This document shows positions 7,754 to 16,225 of a stretch of 64,000 nucleotides of DNA, piece by piece. The DNA lies in contig JAFYYR010000024.1 in assembly GCA_017557435.1 (NCBI GenBank), positions 55,243 through 119,242 of the forward strand, given 5' to 3'. The translations under genes were made by a program, and so were the position numbers. Under the pieces are notes generated by a model. That model was not told where the DNA came from, made no database searches, and worked only from the letters and a program-made list of their open reading frames with translations. How positions within the stretch are numbered: position 1 is the first letter of the stretch; each line of letters starts with the position of its first letter. This DNA is from Pseudobutyrivibrio sp. GTDB taxonomy: Bacteria; Bacillota; Clostridia; Lachnospirales; Lachnospiraceae.

Positions 7754-8458
7754 TTACGCCTCCCTTACTCCGCCGTAAACTGCGCGGTACTTATCTGCTA
7801 GTGAAATACTGTCCATAACTCTAAGCTGTTCTACATCATACATCCCAGCAAAATGTCCATCCTGGATGAAGATTGCTCGGTCAACTAAGGCCTCAAGCTC
7901 CTCAACCAAGTGACTAGAAATAATCATAATATTGTCCTCAGATGCTGAGGTAAGAACCATTCTCATAACCTCATCTCTTGCAATAAGATCGATGCCGTTA
8001 AGTGGCTCATCAAGCATGTAAACATCTGCATTTCTACCCATTGTAACTGCAATCTTAAGCTTAGCCATCATACCTGATGAAAGAGTCTTAATCTTAAGCT
8101 TCTTATCAAGGCTCATGCCTGCAAGAAGCTCATCATATTTCTCCATTGAGAAATCCTCGAAGAAATCCTGATAATACTTACCTACATCCCCTACTGTCAT
8201 CCAATCGTAAAAGTATGGTTCAGTAGACATGTAAGCTATCTTCTTACGGCTGTCTGTGTTAACTGTCACATCGTTATATCTAACCTCTCCAGATGTAGCC
8301 TTAATAAGTCCAGCAACTGTCTTCATCCATGTAGTCTTACCACTTCCATTTGGTCCAAGTAAGGCGTATATGTGTCCTGGCTCTAAAGTCATCGAAATAT
8401 TTTCAATGGCAACTTTGCCAGGAAATTTCTTTGTAACATTGATACTTTCTAATTTCAT
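7754..8458 (-). CDS. ABC transporter ATP-binding protein
   Basis: 234 residues with all ATPase motifs: Walker A GPNGSGKTTW, signature LSSGMMAKLKIAV (LSSGM in place of LSGGQ), Walker B VYMLDEPL, and the switch SSHLVEE. A GGAGG ribosome site precedes the ATG. It is the second gene of the operon gntR-ATPase-permease and provides energy to the downstream permease. Confidence 0.93.
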   Translation of the reverse strand: MKLESINVTKKFPGKVAIENISMTLEPGHIYALLGPNGSGKTTWMKTVAGLIKATSGEVRYNDVTVNTDSRKKIAYMSTEPYFYDWMTVGDVGKYYQDFFEDFSMEKYDELLAGMSLDKKLKIKTLSSGMMAKLKIAVTMGRNADVYMLDEPLNGIDLIARDEVMRMVLTSASEDNIMIISSHLVEELEALVDRAIFIQDGHFAGMYDVEQLRVMDSISLADKYRAVYGGVREA

Positions 8459-8470
8459 AGTTTTACCTCC

Positions 8471-8836
8471 CTATAAAATGCATATGTCATTTGCTTGGTT
8501 AATCATATCGATTGCTTCTTCTTTTGATATGCCAAGCTGTTTCAAACTAACAAGAAACTTATTAAGTGTCTCATTAGCCATCTCGTCGCGGCATTCCTTA
8601 ATCCGCTCCAAGTCTTCTGTCGCGTAGGTGCCCATTCCTCTTTTAGTGTAACAAATACCCTGGGCTTCAAGCTCTGTGTATACTCGAGCTGAAGTATTTG
8701 GATTGATAGTGTACAACACAGCCAAATCCCTTCCTGATGGTAATTTCTCACCTGGGCTTATCTTCCCATTAATAATATCTAGCTTAATGGCATCCACCAC
8801 CTGTAGATAGATGGGAGCATTTGTATCGTACTTCAT
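8471..8836 (-). CDS. GntR family transcriptional regulator, YtrA subfamily
   Basis: 121 residues. The N-terminal winged helix-turn-helix reads PIYLQVVDAIKLDIINGKIS, then PGEKLPSGRDLA, typical of GntR. The C-terminal 45 residues form only a short helical tail, as in YtrA-type regulators, which usually repress an adjacent ABC transporter operon. It is the first gene of that operon. A perfect inverted repeat overlaps its promoter and is the likely autoregulatory operator. Confidence 0.92.
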   Translation of the reverse strand: MKYDTNAPIYLQVVDAIKLDIINGKISPGEKLPSGRDLAVLYTINPNTSARVYTELEAQGICYTKRGMGTYATEDLERIKECRDEMANETLNKFLVSLKQLGISKEEAIDMINQANDICIL

Positions 8837-8861
8837 AGCTCACTCCTTTTTCTAATGTATT

Positions 8862-8904
8862 AGTGTACTATAGGAATAGTACACTAGTATAATATATCTG
8901 TCAA
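8862..8904 (-). promoter_or_regulatory. Promoter and GntR operator for the ABC transporter operon
   Basis: On the minus strand TTGACA (8899-8904), 17 bases, TACTAT (8876-8881). The inverted repeat AGTGTACTAT (8862-8871), four bases, ATAGTACACT (8876-8885) overlaps the -10 box. Binding there would block RNA polymerase. The repeat is perfect over ten bases per arm and resembles YtrA-type operators. Confidence 0.85.
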
Positions 8905-8924
8905 CCACTTTTTTAAAAATTTTT

Positions 8925-8963
8925 TTAAAAAAAGAAAACACCGTAACCAAAATAGTTACGGTG
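8925..8963 (-). terminator. Terminator after xylB
   Basis: CACCGTAAC (8939-8947) pairs with GTTACGGTG (8955-8963). On the minus strand the stem is followed by TTTTCTTTTTTT. Confidence 0.9.
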
Positions 8964-8988
8964 CCCTCTTTAGCTAATCAATGTTTTA

Positions 8989-10446
8989 TTAAAAAAGTGA
9001 CTTAACTGTTGGATAAAGCTTCTTGAATTCCTGATAACGCTCTTCGTATTTACGAATAAGCTCTGGATCTGGCTCAACTGTAGTCTTAACCTTAACAAGC
9101 TTGTCGCAAGCCTCCTCAACTGATGCATACTCTCCACAACCAACAGCTGCAAGAATAGCACCACCAAGACCTGGTCCCTCTTCGTTCTCAAGGATATCAA
9201 GCTTCAAGTTCATAACTGAAGCGATAATCTGCTGCCAAAGTGGCGACTTAGCACCACCACCGCAGATCTTAGAACGCTCAATTTTGATGCCCTGGCTTCT
9301 AGCAACCTCAAGGGAATCACGAAGACCAAATGCAACACCCTCAAGTACTGCCTGAGTCATATCTTCACGTGTAGTATCCATAGACATGCCAATAAACATA
9401 GCACGTGCATCAGGATTATTGTGTGGGCTACGCTCACCCATAAGATATGGAAGGTAGAATACTCTGTTCTCACCAAGATTCTTAATACCTGCCTGCTCTG
9501 CTGGATAATCCTTAGTCTTAAGGATTTCATCCATCCACCACTTGTTACATGAAGCAGCTGAAAGCATGCAGCCCATCAAATGGTATCCGCCATCTGCATG
9601 GTCAAATGAATGAAGTGCATTTGCAGGGTCAACTGTAAAGTTCTTGCTAGAGATGAAAATAGTACCTGATGTACCAATAGAAAGATTACACTTGCCCTCA
9701 CCTACTGTACCTGTACCAACAGCTGCTGCTGCATTGTCGCCTGCACCTGCGATAATCTTAACATCATTTGTGAATCCAAGCTCTGAAGCAACCTCTGGCT
9801 TAATAGTGCCAACTACCTCGTAGCTCTCATATAACTTAGGAAGCTGTGCCTCTGAGACATGGCAAATATCCATCATCTCCTTGCTCCAGCATCTGTTCTT
9901 AACATCAAGGAGAAGCATACCGCTGGCATCTGAATAATCTGTACAGAAAGAACCAGAGAGCTTGTATGCAATATAGTCCTTTGGAAGCATAATCTTAGCA
10001 ACCTTCTTCCAAAGTTCAGGCTCATTCTCCTGCATCCAAAGAATCTTTGGAGCTGTAAATCCAGCAAATGCAATATTTGCTGTGTACTGAGAAAGCTTAT
10101 CCTTTCCAATTACAGTGTTGAGATAATCTGTCTCTTTTCCTGTACGTCCATCGTTCCAAAGAATTGCAGGACGAATAACATTGTCATCTGCATCAAGTGT
10201 TACAAGACCGTGCATCTGGCCACCAAATGAAATACCAGCCACCTTTGTCTTATCAACCTCTGAAGTAAGCTCCTTAATACCAGCTACTACCTGAGTCCAC
10301 CAGTCCTCTGGCTTCTGCTCAGACCAACCTGGATGTGGGAAGCTAAGGTCGTATTCCTTTGAAACGATTTTCTTGATATCTCCGTTGCCTTCCATAAGAA
10401 GAAGCTTAACGGCAGATGTACCAAGATCAACACCAATGTAATACAT
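8989..10446 (-). CDS. xylB: Xylulokinase (FGGY family)
   Basis: 485 residues. The FGGY kinase signatures are present: YIGVDLGTSAVK at the N-terminus (phosphate-binding loop), GQMHGLV, the PAILWNDGRT segment typical of xylulokinase, AGAGDNAAAAVGTG, and CGGGAKSPLWQQ near the C-terminus. It phosphorylates D-xylulose to feed the pentose phosphate pathway. AGGAG lies nine bases before the ATG at 10446, which is preferred over an in-frame codon at 10479. A small hairpin ACGCC-AAAA-GGCGT (10473-10486) sits just upstream of the ribosome site. The upstream gene is a fucose-isomerase-family enzyme, so the pair may convert an aldopentose to its ketose phosphate. Confidence 0.92.
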   Translation of the reverse strand: MYYIGVDLGTSAVKLLLMEGNGDIKKIVSKEYDLSFPHPGWSEQKPEDWWTQVVAGIKELTSEVDKTKVAGISFGGQMHGLVTLDADDNVIRPAILWNDGRTGKETDYLNTVIGKDKLSQYTANIAFAGFTAPKILWMQENEPELWKKVAKIMLPKDYIAYKLSGSFCTDYSDASGMLLLDVKNRCWSKEMMDICHVSEAQLPKLYESYEVVGTIKPEVASELGFTNDVKIIAGAGDNAAAAVGTGTVGEGKCNLSIGTSGTIFISSKNFTVDPANALHSFDHADGGYHLMGCMLSAASCNKWWMDEILKTKDYPAEQAGIKNLGENRVFYLPYLMGERSPHNNPDARAMFIGMSMDTTREDMTQAVLEGVAFGLRDSLEVARSQGIKIERSKICGGGAKSPLWQQIIASVMNLKLDILENEEGPGLGGAILAAVGCGEYASVEEACDKLVKVKTTVEPDPELIRKYEERYQEFKKLYPTVKSLF

Positions 10447-10511
10447 AATTCCATTCTCCTTTTCGTGTAACCACGCCAAAAGGCGTTTCTAATATATAAT
10501 TATTAATAAAT

Positions 10512-10661
10512 AAAAAATTGGCTGCCCACTTCCTTGAACGCGGTCGCGAGCAGGAAGGCTCCATACCCCCATGGGTGGGTCCCACGCCGGCGGGAGGGCC
10601 CATGGGGGATATGGAAGGTGGCCTGCGGGAGATCCGCGAAGCCAACCCCAATGGCAGCCAA
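10512..10661 (-). ncRNA. Unidentified GC-rich structured element ending in a U-tract
   Basis: A compact GC-rich block in an AT-rich gap. The outer arms TTGGCTGCC (10518-10526) and GGCAGCCAA (10653-10661) pair perfectly. Inside, 10561-10575 pairs with 10599-10614 over 15 base pairs with one bulged base, and two further hairpins lie at about 10530-10558 and 10622-10642. On the minus strand the closing stem is followed by six U (10512-10517), so the whole fold could end in a terminator. It lies between the isomerase stop and xylB. It may be a long-range terminator, a processed or small RNA, or a palindromic repeat element. It does not match tmRNA, RNase P, SRP, 6S or riboswitch consensus that I know. 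Confidence 0.5.
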
Positions 10662-10674
10662 ATCTTAATCTATA

Positions 10675-12159
10675 TTATCTCCAAGGATTCTCTGTTGGAT
10701 AACGTACGCCTGCTGGCTGGTTGTATCCGATTTCATCAACAGCAACTCCGATGTACTTGAATACCTCGTATAATGGCTTGCCATAGTGACCGAATGCAAC
10801 AGCTCCGTGATGTGGGAATCCCTTCTCGATTAACCAGTGACGATAGAAGCGTCCCATCTCAGGAATAGCGAATACACCGATTGAACCGAATGACTTTGTA
10901 CGAACATCAAGAACTTCACCCTGTGCAATGTAAGCGCGAAGCTTGTTGTCAGCTGTAGACTGAAGTCTGAAGAATGTGATGTCGCCAGGAGCGATATCGC
11001 CTTCAAGTGTTCCGTTTGTAACCTCGATAGGAAGTGCTCTAGCCATGATCTTCTGGTACTTCATCTCGCAGAATGCAAGCTTCTTAGAGCATGTATTTCC
11101 GCAGTGGAATCCCATGAATGTATCCTGAAGTGTGTAATCTGTCTTACCCTTGATTTCCTCGTTGTACATATCCTTAGGTACTGAGTTGTTGATGTCGAGG
11201 AGTGTTACGATATCCTCTGATACAACTGTACCGATGAACTCTGAAAGACATCCATAGATATCAACCTCGCATGATACAGGGATTCCTTCACCTGTAAGAC
11301 GAGAGTTAACATAGCAAGGAACGAAACCAAACTGTGTCTGGAATGCAGGCCAGCACTTGCCAGCAATTGCTACGTATTTACGATATCCCTTGTGATCTCT
11401 TACCCAATCCTTAAGTGTAAGCTCATACTGAGCAAGCTTAGCAAGAACCTCTGGCTTCTTGTTACCAGCGCCAAGCTCTTTCTCCATATCAGCAACTACC
11501 TCAGGGATACGTGGGTCACCCTCATGCTTGTTGAATGCTTCGAAAAGATCAAGCTCTGAGTTCTCCTCGATTTCAACACCAAGGTTGTAAAGCTGCTTGA
11601 TTGGTGCATTACAAGCAAGGAAGTTCATTGGTCTTGGACCAAAGCTGATAATCTTAAGATCTGAAAGTGCGATTACGGCACGAGCGATTGGCTCAAAGTC
11701 GTGAATCATATCAGCACAATCCTCAGCATCACCTACTGGATACTCTGGGATGTATGCCTTAACATTTCTAAGCTGTAAGTTGTAAGATGCATTAAGCATA
11801 CCGCAGTAAGCATCTCCTCTACCATCGAGAAGGCTGTTGCCTGACTCCTCAGCTGCTGCACAGAACATCTTAGGTCCGTCAAAGTGCTTAGCAAGAAGTG
11901 TCTCAGAAATTTCTGGACCGAAGTTTCCAAGGTATACGCAAAGTGCGTTACATCCAGCTTTCTTGATATCCTCGAGAGCCTGTACCATGTGAATCTCGCT
12001 CTCTACTATACATACAGGACACTCATAGATGTGCTCGCTACCATACTTCTTTGTGTAAGCTGCGATAAGTGCCTTTCTTCTGTCTACTGATAAGCTCTCT
12101 GGGAAGCAGTCACGTGATACTGCTACTACACCAATTTTTACATTTGGCATGTTTGTCAT
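10675..12159 (-). CDS. L-fucose/L-arabinose isomerase family protein
   Basis: 494 residues. The start VKIGVVAVSRDCFP and the C-terminal half (GKCWPAFQTQFGFVPCYVNS, GCLSEF, FHCGNTCS, HHGAVAFGHYG) fit the FucI/AraA fold, which uses Mn2+ to interconvert aldose and ketose. Length is shorter than classic FucI (about 590). A xylulokinase lies downstream, so an aldopentose whose ketose is xylulose or ribulose is a likely substrate; this is inference. AAGGAGG lies well placed before the ATG. A GC-rich structured element follows its stop codon. Confidence 0.8.
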   Translation of the reverse strand: MTNMPNVKIGVVAVSRDCFPESLSVDRRKALIAAYTKKYGSEHIYECPVCIVESEIHMVQALEDIKKAGCNALCVYLGNFGPEISETLLAKHFDGPKMFCAAAEESGNSLLDGRGDAYCGMLNASYNLQLRNVKAYIPEYPVGDAEDCADMIHDFEPIARAVIALSDLKIISFGPRPMNFLACNAPIKQLYNLGVEIEENSELDLFEAFNKHEGDPRIPEVVADMEKELGAGNKKPEVLAKLAQYELTLKDWVRDHKGYRKYVAIAGKCWPAFQTQFGFVPCYVNSRLTGEGIPVSCEVDIYGCLSEFIGTVVSEDIVTLLDINNSVPKDMYNEEIKGKTDYTLQDTFMGFHCGNTCSKKLAFCEMKYQKIMARALPIEVTNGTLEGDIAPGDITFFRLQSTADNKLRAYIAQGEVLDVRTKSFGSIGVFAIPEMGRFYRHWLIEKGFPHHGAVAFGHYGKPLYEVFKYIGVAVDEIGYNQPAGVRYPTENPWR

Positions 12160-12301
12160 TTTAATTACCCTCCTTTTACTAGCCTTCCCTCTTTCGTTTT
12201 ATATAGGAAAAGCCTCCAATACGTTTGACAATAAGCTCGCTTCTTTTTCACTTTCTAACCGGTAAATAGCGAACTTTCAGCATTTCTAACAAAATACTGT
12301 G

Positions 12302-12316
12302 ATTTGTTATACAAAT
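12302..12316. promoter_or_regulatory. Short palindrome upstream of the isomerase gene
   Basis: ATTTGT-TAT-ACAAAT is a perfect six-base inverted repeat about 145 bases before the isomerase start. It could be an operator; the promoter of this gene could not be placed with confidence in the 12160-12393 gap, which is otherwise AT-rich without further structure that I see. Confidence 0.25.
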
Positions 12317-12393
12317 ATTATCAAAATTAACGTATTAGAGACTTTTAAAAATTTACTACGTGATGTAAGTTTTTTGACTTTTATTAATTTTTG

Positions 12394-12858
12394 CTATTTC
12401 ATTTCACGGATAAGGTTAACCATCTCGATTGCACCTTGAGCACACTCGAATCCCTTATTGCCTGCCTTTGTGCCGGCACGCTCTACAGCCTGCTCGATTG
12501 TGTCAGTTGTAAGAATTCCAAACATTACAGGAATGTCAGCGTTCATTGAAACCTGTGCAACCCCCTTTGATACTTCAGCACAAACATAGTCGTAGTGAGA
12601 TGTAGCACCTCTGATTACTGCTCCAAGGCAAATAACAGCGTCATATTTTTTACTTTCAGCCATCTTCTTTGCAATAAGTGGAATCTCAAAGGCTCCAGGA
12701 ACCCATGCCACCTCAATATCATCCTCTTTTACATTCTCTCTTTTTAACCCATCAATAGCACCACCTAAAAGCTTTGATGTAATGAACTCATTAAATCTTG
12801 CTACTACAATGCCAACCTTTACTCCCTCTGATACTAGCTTTCCTTCGTAAACCTTCAT
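12394..12858 (-). CDS. ribH: 6,7-dimethyl-8-ribityllumazine synthase
   Basis: 154 residues, the usual length. Contains [38 protein letters not shown] and FGILTTDT, all family signatures; the His in TSHYDYV is the catalytic region. It joins 5-amino-6-ribitylaminouracil with dihydroxybutanone phosphate. It is the last gene of the ribD-E-BA-H operon, 19 bases after ribBA. Confidence 0.97.
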   Translation of the reverse strand: MKVYEGKLVSEGVKVGIVVARFNEFITSKLLGGAIDGLKRENVKEDDIEVAWVPGAFEIPLIAKKMAESKKYDAVICLGAVIRGATSHYDYVCAEVSKGVAQVSMNADIPVMFGILTTDTIEQAVERAGTKAGNKGFECAQGAIEMVNLIREMK

Positions 12859-12877
12859 GATATATTCTCCTTTTTAA

Positions 12878-14098
12878 TTAAATTATTCCCTGCTTAACAT
12901 CTTCCATTTCTAAAATATGTCCCATACGAGCCTTCTTTGTTTTTAAATAGAAAACATCATATTTATTTGCCTCTATTTCAATAGGTACTCTTTTAGAAAT
13001 TTCCATTCCATAATCCGATAACTGATATACCTTGTCTGGATTATTAGTCAAAAGCTCAAGTGAGCGAATTCCCAAATCCCTAAGAATCTGAGCTCCTGTG
13101 TAGTACTCTCTCAAATCACCTGGAAATCCCAGTGCTATATTTGCATCCAAAGTATCCATACCTTCATCCTGAAGCTTGTAAGCTTTTAATTTATTTACAA
13201 GTCCAATTCCCCTGCCTTCTTGTCTCATATATAGAAGAACTCCACGGCCCTCCTTAGCGATGGTTTTCATGGCTGCATCAAACTGCTGACCGCAATCGCA
13301 TCTCATGGAACCAAAAACATCACCTGTGAGACACTCTGAATGGACACGACAAAGCACATTGTCCCCACTTCCTAAGTCACCCTTAACAAGGGCCACATGG
13401 TGCTCACCATTTATCTTATTAATGTAGCAATGCGCCATAAACTCTCCGTATCTTGTAGGCATCTTGGCAATCGCCACACACTCCACCAGCTTATCGTAGA
13501 CCTTGCGATATTCAACAAGCTGAGGAATTGTGATAAATGTTATCCCCATCTCCTTAGCAAGCTTCTTTAGGCTCTCGCCTCTCATCATAGAGCCATCCTC
13601 CGCCATAATCTCACAGCAAAGTCCACACTCTTTCAGGCCTGCCAGCTTCATTAAATCAACTGTAGCCTCTGTATGACCAGCTCTTTCTATCACACCACCA
13701 GATTTTGCCACAAGTGGAAACATGTGCCCTGGTCTTCTGAAATCAAGTGGGTTTACATCTTCTTTGACACAGCTTCTTGCTGTAATTCCTCGCTCTGCAG
13801 CAGAGATTCCTGTCGTAGTAGATACATGATCGATTGATATCGTAAATGCGGTTTCGTGATTATCTGTGTTGTGGCTAACCATGGGTGGCAGCGCCAATTT
13901 TAATGCCAGTTCTTCACTCATAGGCATGCAGATAAGGCCCTTACCTACTGAAGCCATTAGATTTACATTTTCAGTGGTGGCAAATTCAGCTGCACAGATA
14001 AAATCCCCTTCATTCTCTCTGTCCTCATCATCCATCACCATAATCACCTTGCCATCCCGCAAATCCTTGATGGCTTTTTCAATTAATTCTCTTTCCAT
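12878..14098 (-). CDS. ribBA: Bifunctional 3,4-dihydroxy-2-butanone-4-phosphate synthase / GTP cyclohydrolase II
   Basis: 406 residues in two domains. The N-terminal half has [13 protein letters not shown] and the [18 protein letters not shown] region of DHBP synthase. The C-terminal half has [15 protein letters not shown]-like [11 protein letters not shown], then MRCDCGQQ, whose three Cys bind zinc, and RQEGRGIGL of GTP cyclohydrolase II. It supplies both precursors for riboflavin. It sits between ribE and ribH in one operon. Confidence 0.97.
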   Translation of the reverse strand: MERELIEKAIKDLRDGKVIMVMDDEDRENEGDFICAAEFATTENVNLMASVGKGLICMPMSEELALKLALPPMVSHNTDNHETAFTISIDHVSTTTGISAAERGITARSCVKEDVNPLDFRRPGHMFPLVAKSGGVIERAGHTEATVDLMKLAGLKECGLCCEIMAEDGSMMRGESLKKLAKEMGITFITIPQLVEYRKVYDKLVECVAIAKMPTRYGEFMAHCYINKINGEHHVALVKGDLGSGDNVLCRVHSECLTGDVFGSMRCDCGQQFDAAMKTIAKEGRGVLLYMRQEGRGIGLVNKLKAYKLQDEGMDTLDANIALGFPGDLREYYTGAQILRDLGIRSLELLTNNPDKVYQLSDYGMEISKRVPIEIEANKYDVFYLKTKKARMGHILEMEDVKQGII

Positions 14099-14120
14099 TA
14101 CTTACCCTTTCCTAAAAGAC

Positions 14121-14789
14121 CTAAAATCCGTTTGCCATTAAAAACTCTTTTGTCAAACTCTTTGCCTTTATTTCGTCATCACTTGAAGTCTCTGTATTTG
14201 CAAAGCTTGCCAAAAATTTCTTAACATATTTTCCCAATAAATCATTTTCCAGATTAACTATATCCCCTACTTTTTTGCTACCTAGAATGGTTTCCTTTAA
14301 TGTATGTGGAATGATTGACACCTTAAAAGTGCTACTATCAACTGCTGCAACTGTAAGGCTTATTCCATCAATTGCTATGGAGCCCTTTTCCACAATTCCC
14401 TCGATTATTTCACTGCTGGCTGTTATTTCAAACCAAACAGCATTACCATCCTTTTTAATACTGCAAATAGTCCCGGTGCCATCTATATGACCACTTACAA
14501 TATGGCCTCCGAATCTTCCATCTGCACTCATTGCTCTCTCTAGATTCACAGGTTTTGTAGCAGTAAGACTTCCTAGGCTCGAGCGCGCCATGGTTTCATT
14601 CATAACATCAGCTGAAAAGGATGATGCATCAAAACTCACCACTGTCAGGCACACACCATTTACAGCAATACTGTCACCTAGATGTATATCCTCTAGAATC
14701 TTTTTACATTTAATGGAGATACGCTGCATCTTAGGGCCCTTTACAATTCCCTTAACACAGCCAAGCTCCTCCACTATTCCTGTAAACAT
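14121..14789 (-). CDS. ribE: Riboflavin synthase (alpha subunit type)
   Basis: 222 residues with the two internal lumazine-binding repeats. It opens MFTGIVEELG; the second repeat starts near GGHIVSGHIDGTG. INGVCLT-type sequences AVNGVCLTVV and AIDGISLTVAAV occur once in each half. It dismutates two lumazines to riboflavin. The start codon overlaps the ribD stop region, so translation is coupled. Confidence 0.96.
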   Translation of the reverse strand: MFTGIVEELGCVKGIVKGPKMQRISIKCKKILEDIHLGDSIAVNGVCLTVVSFDASSFSADVMNETMARSSLGSLTATKPVNLERAMSADGRFGGHIVSGHIDGTGTICSIKKDGNAVWFEITASSEIIEGIVEKGSIAIDGISLTVAAVDSSTFKVSIIPHTLKETILGSKKVGDIVNLENDLLGKYVKKFLASFANTETSSDDEIKAKSLTKEFLMANGF

Positions 14790-15886
14790 TAATAAATCAC
14801 CTCATTTTCTATTATCAAATCATTTCCCAGCCAGCTGGTACCAATAGGATTTAGCTTTATTGCATCACCTATGCTTTCTATTCCTGCACCTTCAACTGGT
14901 GTTTTGCTGCTTCCTCCGAAAATCTTTGGTGCCATGTGGATATGTATTTCATCCACGATTTTGGATTTGAGGGCGCTATAATTTATGGTTCCGCCTCCCT
15001 CAATCAGCACGCTATCAATTCCTCTGTTTGAAAGTTCCACCATCAGGGCATTCAAATCGATTCCCTGCTCAGTTTTCGGTAATCTTAAAACCAAGCAGCC
15101 CCTTTTTTCTAACTCAGCGACCTTAGCCTCATCCTTTGATGTGGTTGCAATGATAGTTTTTATACTATCTGCTGTTTGAACGATCTTTGATTCAAGTGGA
15201 GTTCGTAAATGGGAATCGCAGACAATTCTTATTGGATTAACAGCTGGCGCATCCAATCGACAATCCAACATAGGATCATCCATAATTACCGTAGATACAC
15301 CAACCATAATTCCCGACAATCTATTTCTCAGTCTATGAACATTTTTCCTTGCTTCAGCTCCAGTTATCCACTTTGACTCACCTGTCTTTGTGGCTATCTT
15401 GCCATCCGCTGTCATGGCATATTTCATCACCACAAAAGGCTTTCCAGTTGCCATATATTTATTGAAAATCTTGTTGAGATTCTTGCATTCTTTTTCTAAG
15501 AGCCCCACCTCAACTTTGATGCCGCTGGCCCTAAGTATCTCAGCTCCCTTGCCTGCAACAACTGGATTTACATCCAGGGTTCCAATAACCACTCTTTTAA
15601 TTCCATTTTCAATAATGGCCTCAGTGCAAGGTGGTGTCTTGCCGTAATGACAGCATGGTTCTAGAGTCACATACATTGTGGCCCCCTTGGCTGAGTTTCC
15701 TCTTTTCTTACAGTCCTTAAAGGCATTTCTCTCGGCGTGAAGCTGCCCAAATTTTTCATGGTAACCCTCTCCTATAATCTCCCCATCTTTTACTATTACA
15801 GCTCCCACCATTGGATTGGGATTTACAAATCCCTCACCACGCTTTGCAAGCTCTATAGCTCGTTGCATGTAACTCTTGTCTTCCAT
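14789..15886 (-). CDS. ribD: Riboflavin biosynthesis protein RibD (deaminase and reductase)
   Basis: About 365 residues. The N-terminal deaminase has HAERNAF and EPCCHYGKTPPC, the zinc ligands. The C-terminal reductase begins near MKYAMTADGKIAT and contains SKWITG and LIEGGGTINYS. It carries out the second and third steps of riboflavin synthesis. AGGAGG lies four bases before the ATG at 15886; an upstream GTG at 15910 is possible but has a weaker site. It is the first gene of the operon under the FMN riboswitch. Confidence 0.96.
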   Translation of the reverse strand: MEDKSYMQRAIELAKRGEGFVNPNPMVGAVIVKDGEIIGEGYHEKFGQLHAERNAFKDCKKRGNSAKGATMYVTLEPCCHYGKTPPCTEAIIENGIKRVVIGTLDVNPVVAGKGAEILRASGIKVEVGLLEKECKNLNKIFNKYMATGKPFVVMKYAMTADGKIATKTGESKWITGAEARKNVHRLRNRLSGIMVGVSTVIMDDPMLDCRLDAPAVNPIRIVCDSHLRTPLESKIVQTADSIKTIIATTSKDEAKVAELEKRGCLVLRLPKTEQGIDLNALMVELSNRGIDSVLIEGGGTINYSALKSKIVDEIHIHMAPKIFGGSSKTPVEGAGIESIGDAIKLNPIGTSWLGNDLIIENEVIY

Positions 15887-15924
15887 CATTCCTCCTAATC
15901 TAAATTTCACATAACTCTCTTTTA

Positions 15925-15956
15925 ATAGAAAAAGCCTTGGATTTCTCCAAGGCTTT
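15925..15956 (-). terminator. Second terminator between the FMN riboswitch and ribD
   Basis: AAAGCCTTGGA and TCCAAGGCTTT pair over 11 bases around TTTC (15931-15956). Minus-strand U-rich tail TTTTCTATT follows. It lies about 40 bases upstream of ribD and comes after another terminator at 16008-16040. Confidence 0.85.
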
Positions 15957-16007
15957 ACTTGTAGCTTCTATTTCATACTTTTCCAATAAACATCTATCCT
16001 TATAAAA

Positions 16008-16039
16008 TAAGAAAGCTCTGAGACATAAAATCTCAGAGC
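16008..16039 (-). terminator. First terminator downstream of the FMN riboswitch
   Basis: GCTCTGAGA (16015-16023) pairs with TCTCAGAGC (16031-16039) and is followed on the minus strand by TTTCTTATTTTAT. It lies about 23 bases after the aptamer and could be the riboswitch's own expression platform. Confidence 0.75.
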
Positions 16040-16062
16040 AATAAATACAAAAGTAAACTACC

Positions 16063-16169
16063 ATCTTCTTTCATCCAGACTATACTGTCGGCTTCGGAAT
16101 CACACCGAATCATGCCTTACGGCTCGTGGGCTATACCACCGGTAGGGAATCACACCCTGCCCTGAAGAT
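16063..16169 (-). promoter_or_regulatory. FMN riboswitch (RFN element)
   Basis: The reverse complement carries the RFN core in order: ATCTTCAGGGCAGGGTG, CCCTACCGGTGGT, AGCCCACGAGC, GATTCGGTGTGATTCCG, GCCGACAGTATAGTC and GGATGAAAGAAGAT. The ends ATCTTC and GAAGAT form the P1 stem. It controls ribD-ribE-ribBA-ribH, closing transcription when FMN is high. It begins about ten bases after the predicted start of transcription. Confidence 0.97.
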
Positions 16170-16187
16170 AACTATTCAATTGAAATG

Positions 16188-16216
16188 ATTGTACCCAAAC
16201 TATATATCAAAGTCAA
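16188..16216 (-). promoter_or_regulatory. Promoter of the riboflavin operon
   Basis: TTGACT (16211-16216), 17 bases, TACAAT (16188-16193) on the minus strand, directly before the riboswitch and ten bases after the AraC-type regulator's stop codon. Confidence 0.85.
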
Positions 16217-16225
16217 CAAATATGA

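Noticed and set aside
10512-10661. Known RNAs (tmRNA, RNase P, SRP RNA, 6S RNA, common riboswitches) for the GC-rich element
   Set aside because: None of their conserved cores, such as the SRP GGAA tetraloop domain or the RNase P GAGGAAAGTCC box, can be found.
10427-10760. Small proteins across the GC-rich element on either strand
   Set aside because: They have no ribosome sites, and the paired structure of the DNA explains the lack of stop codons.
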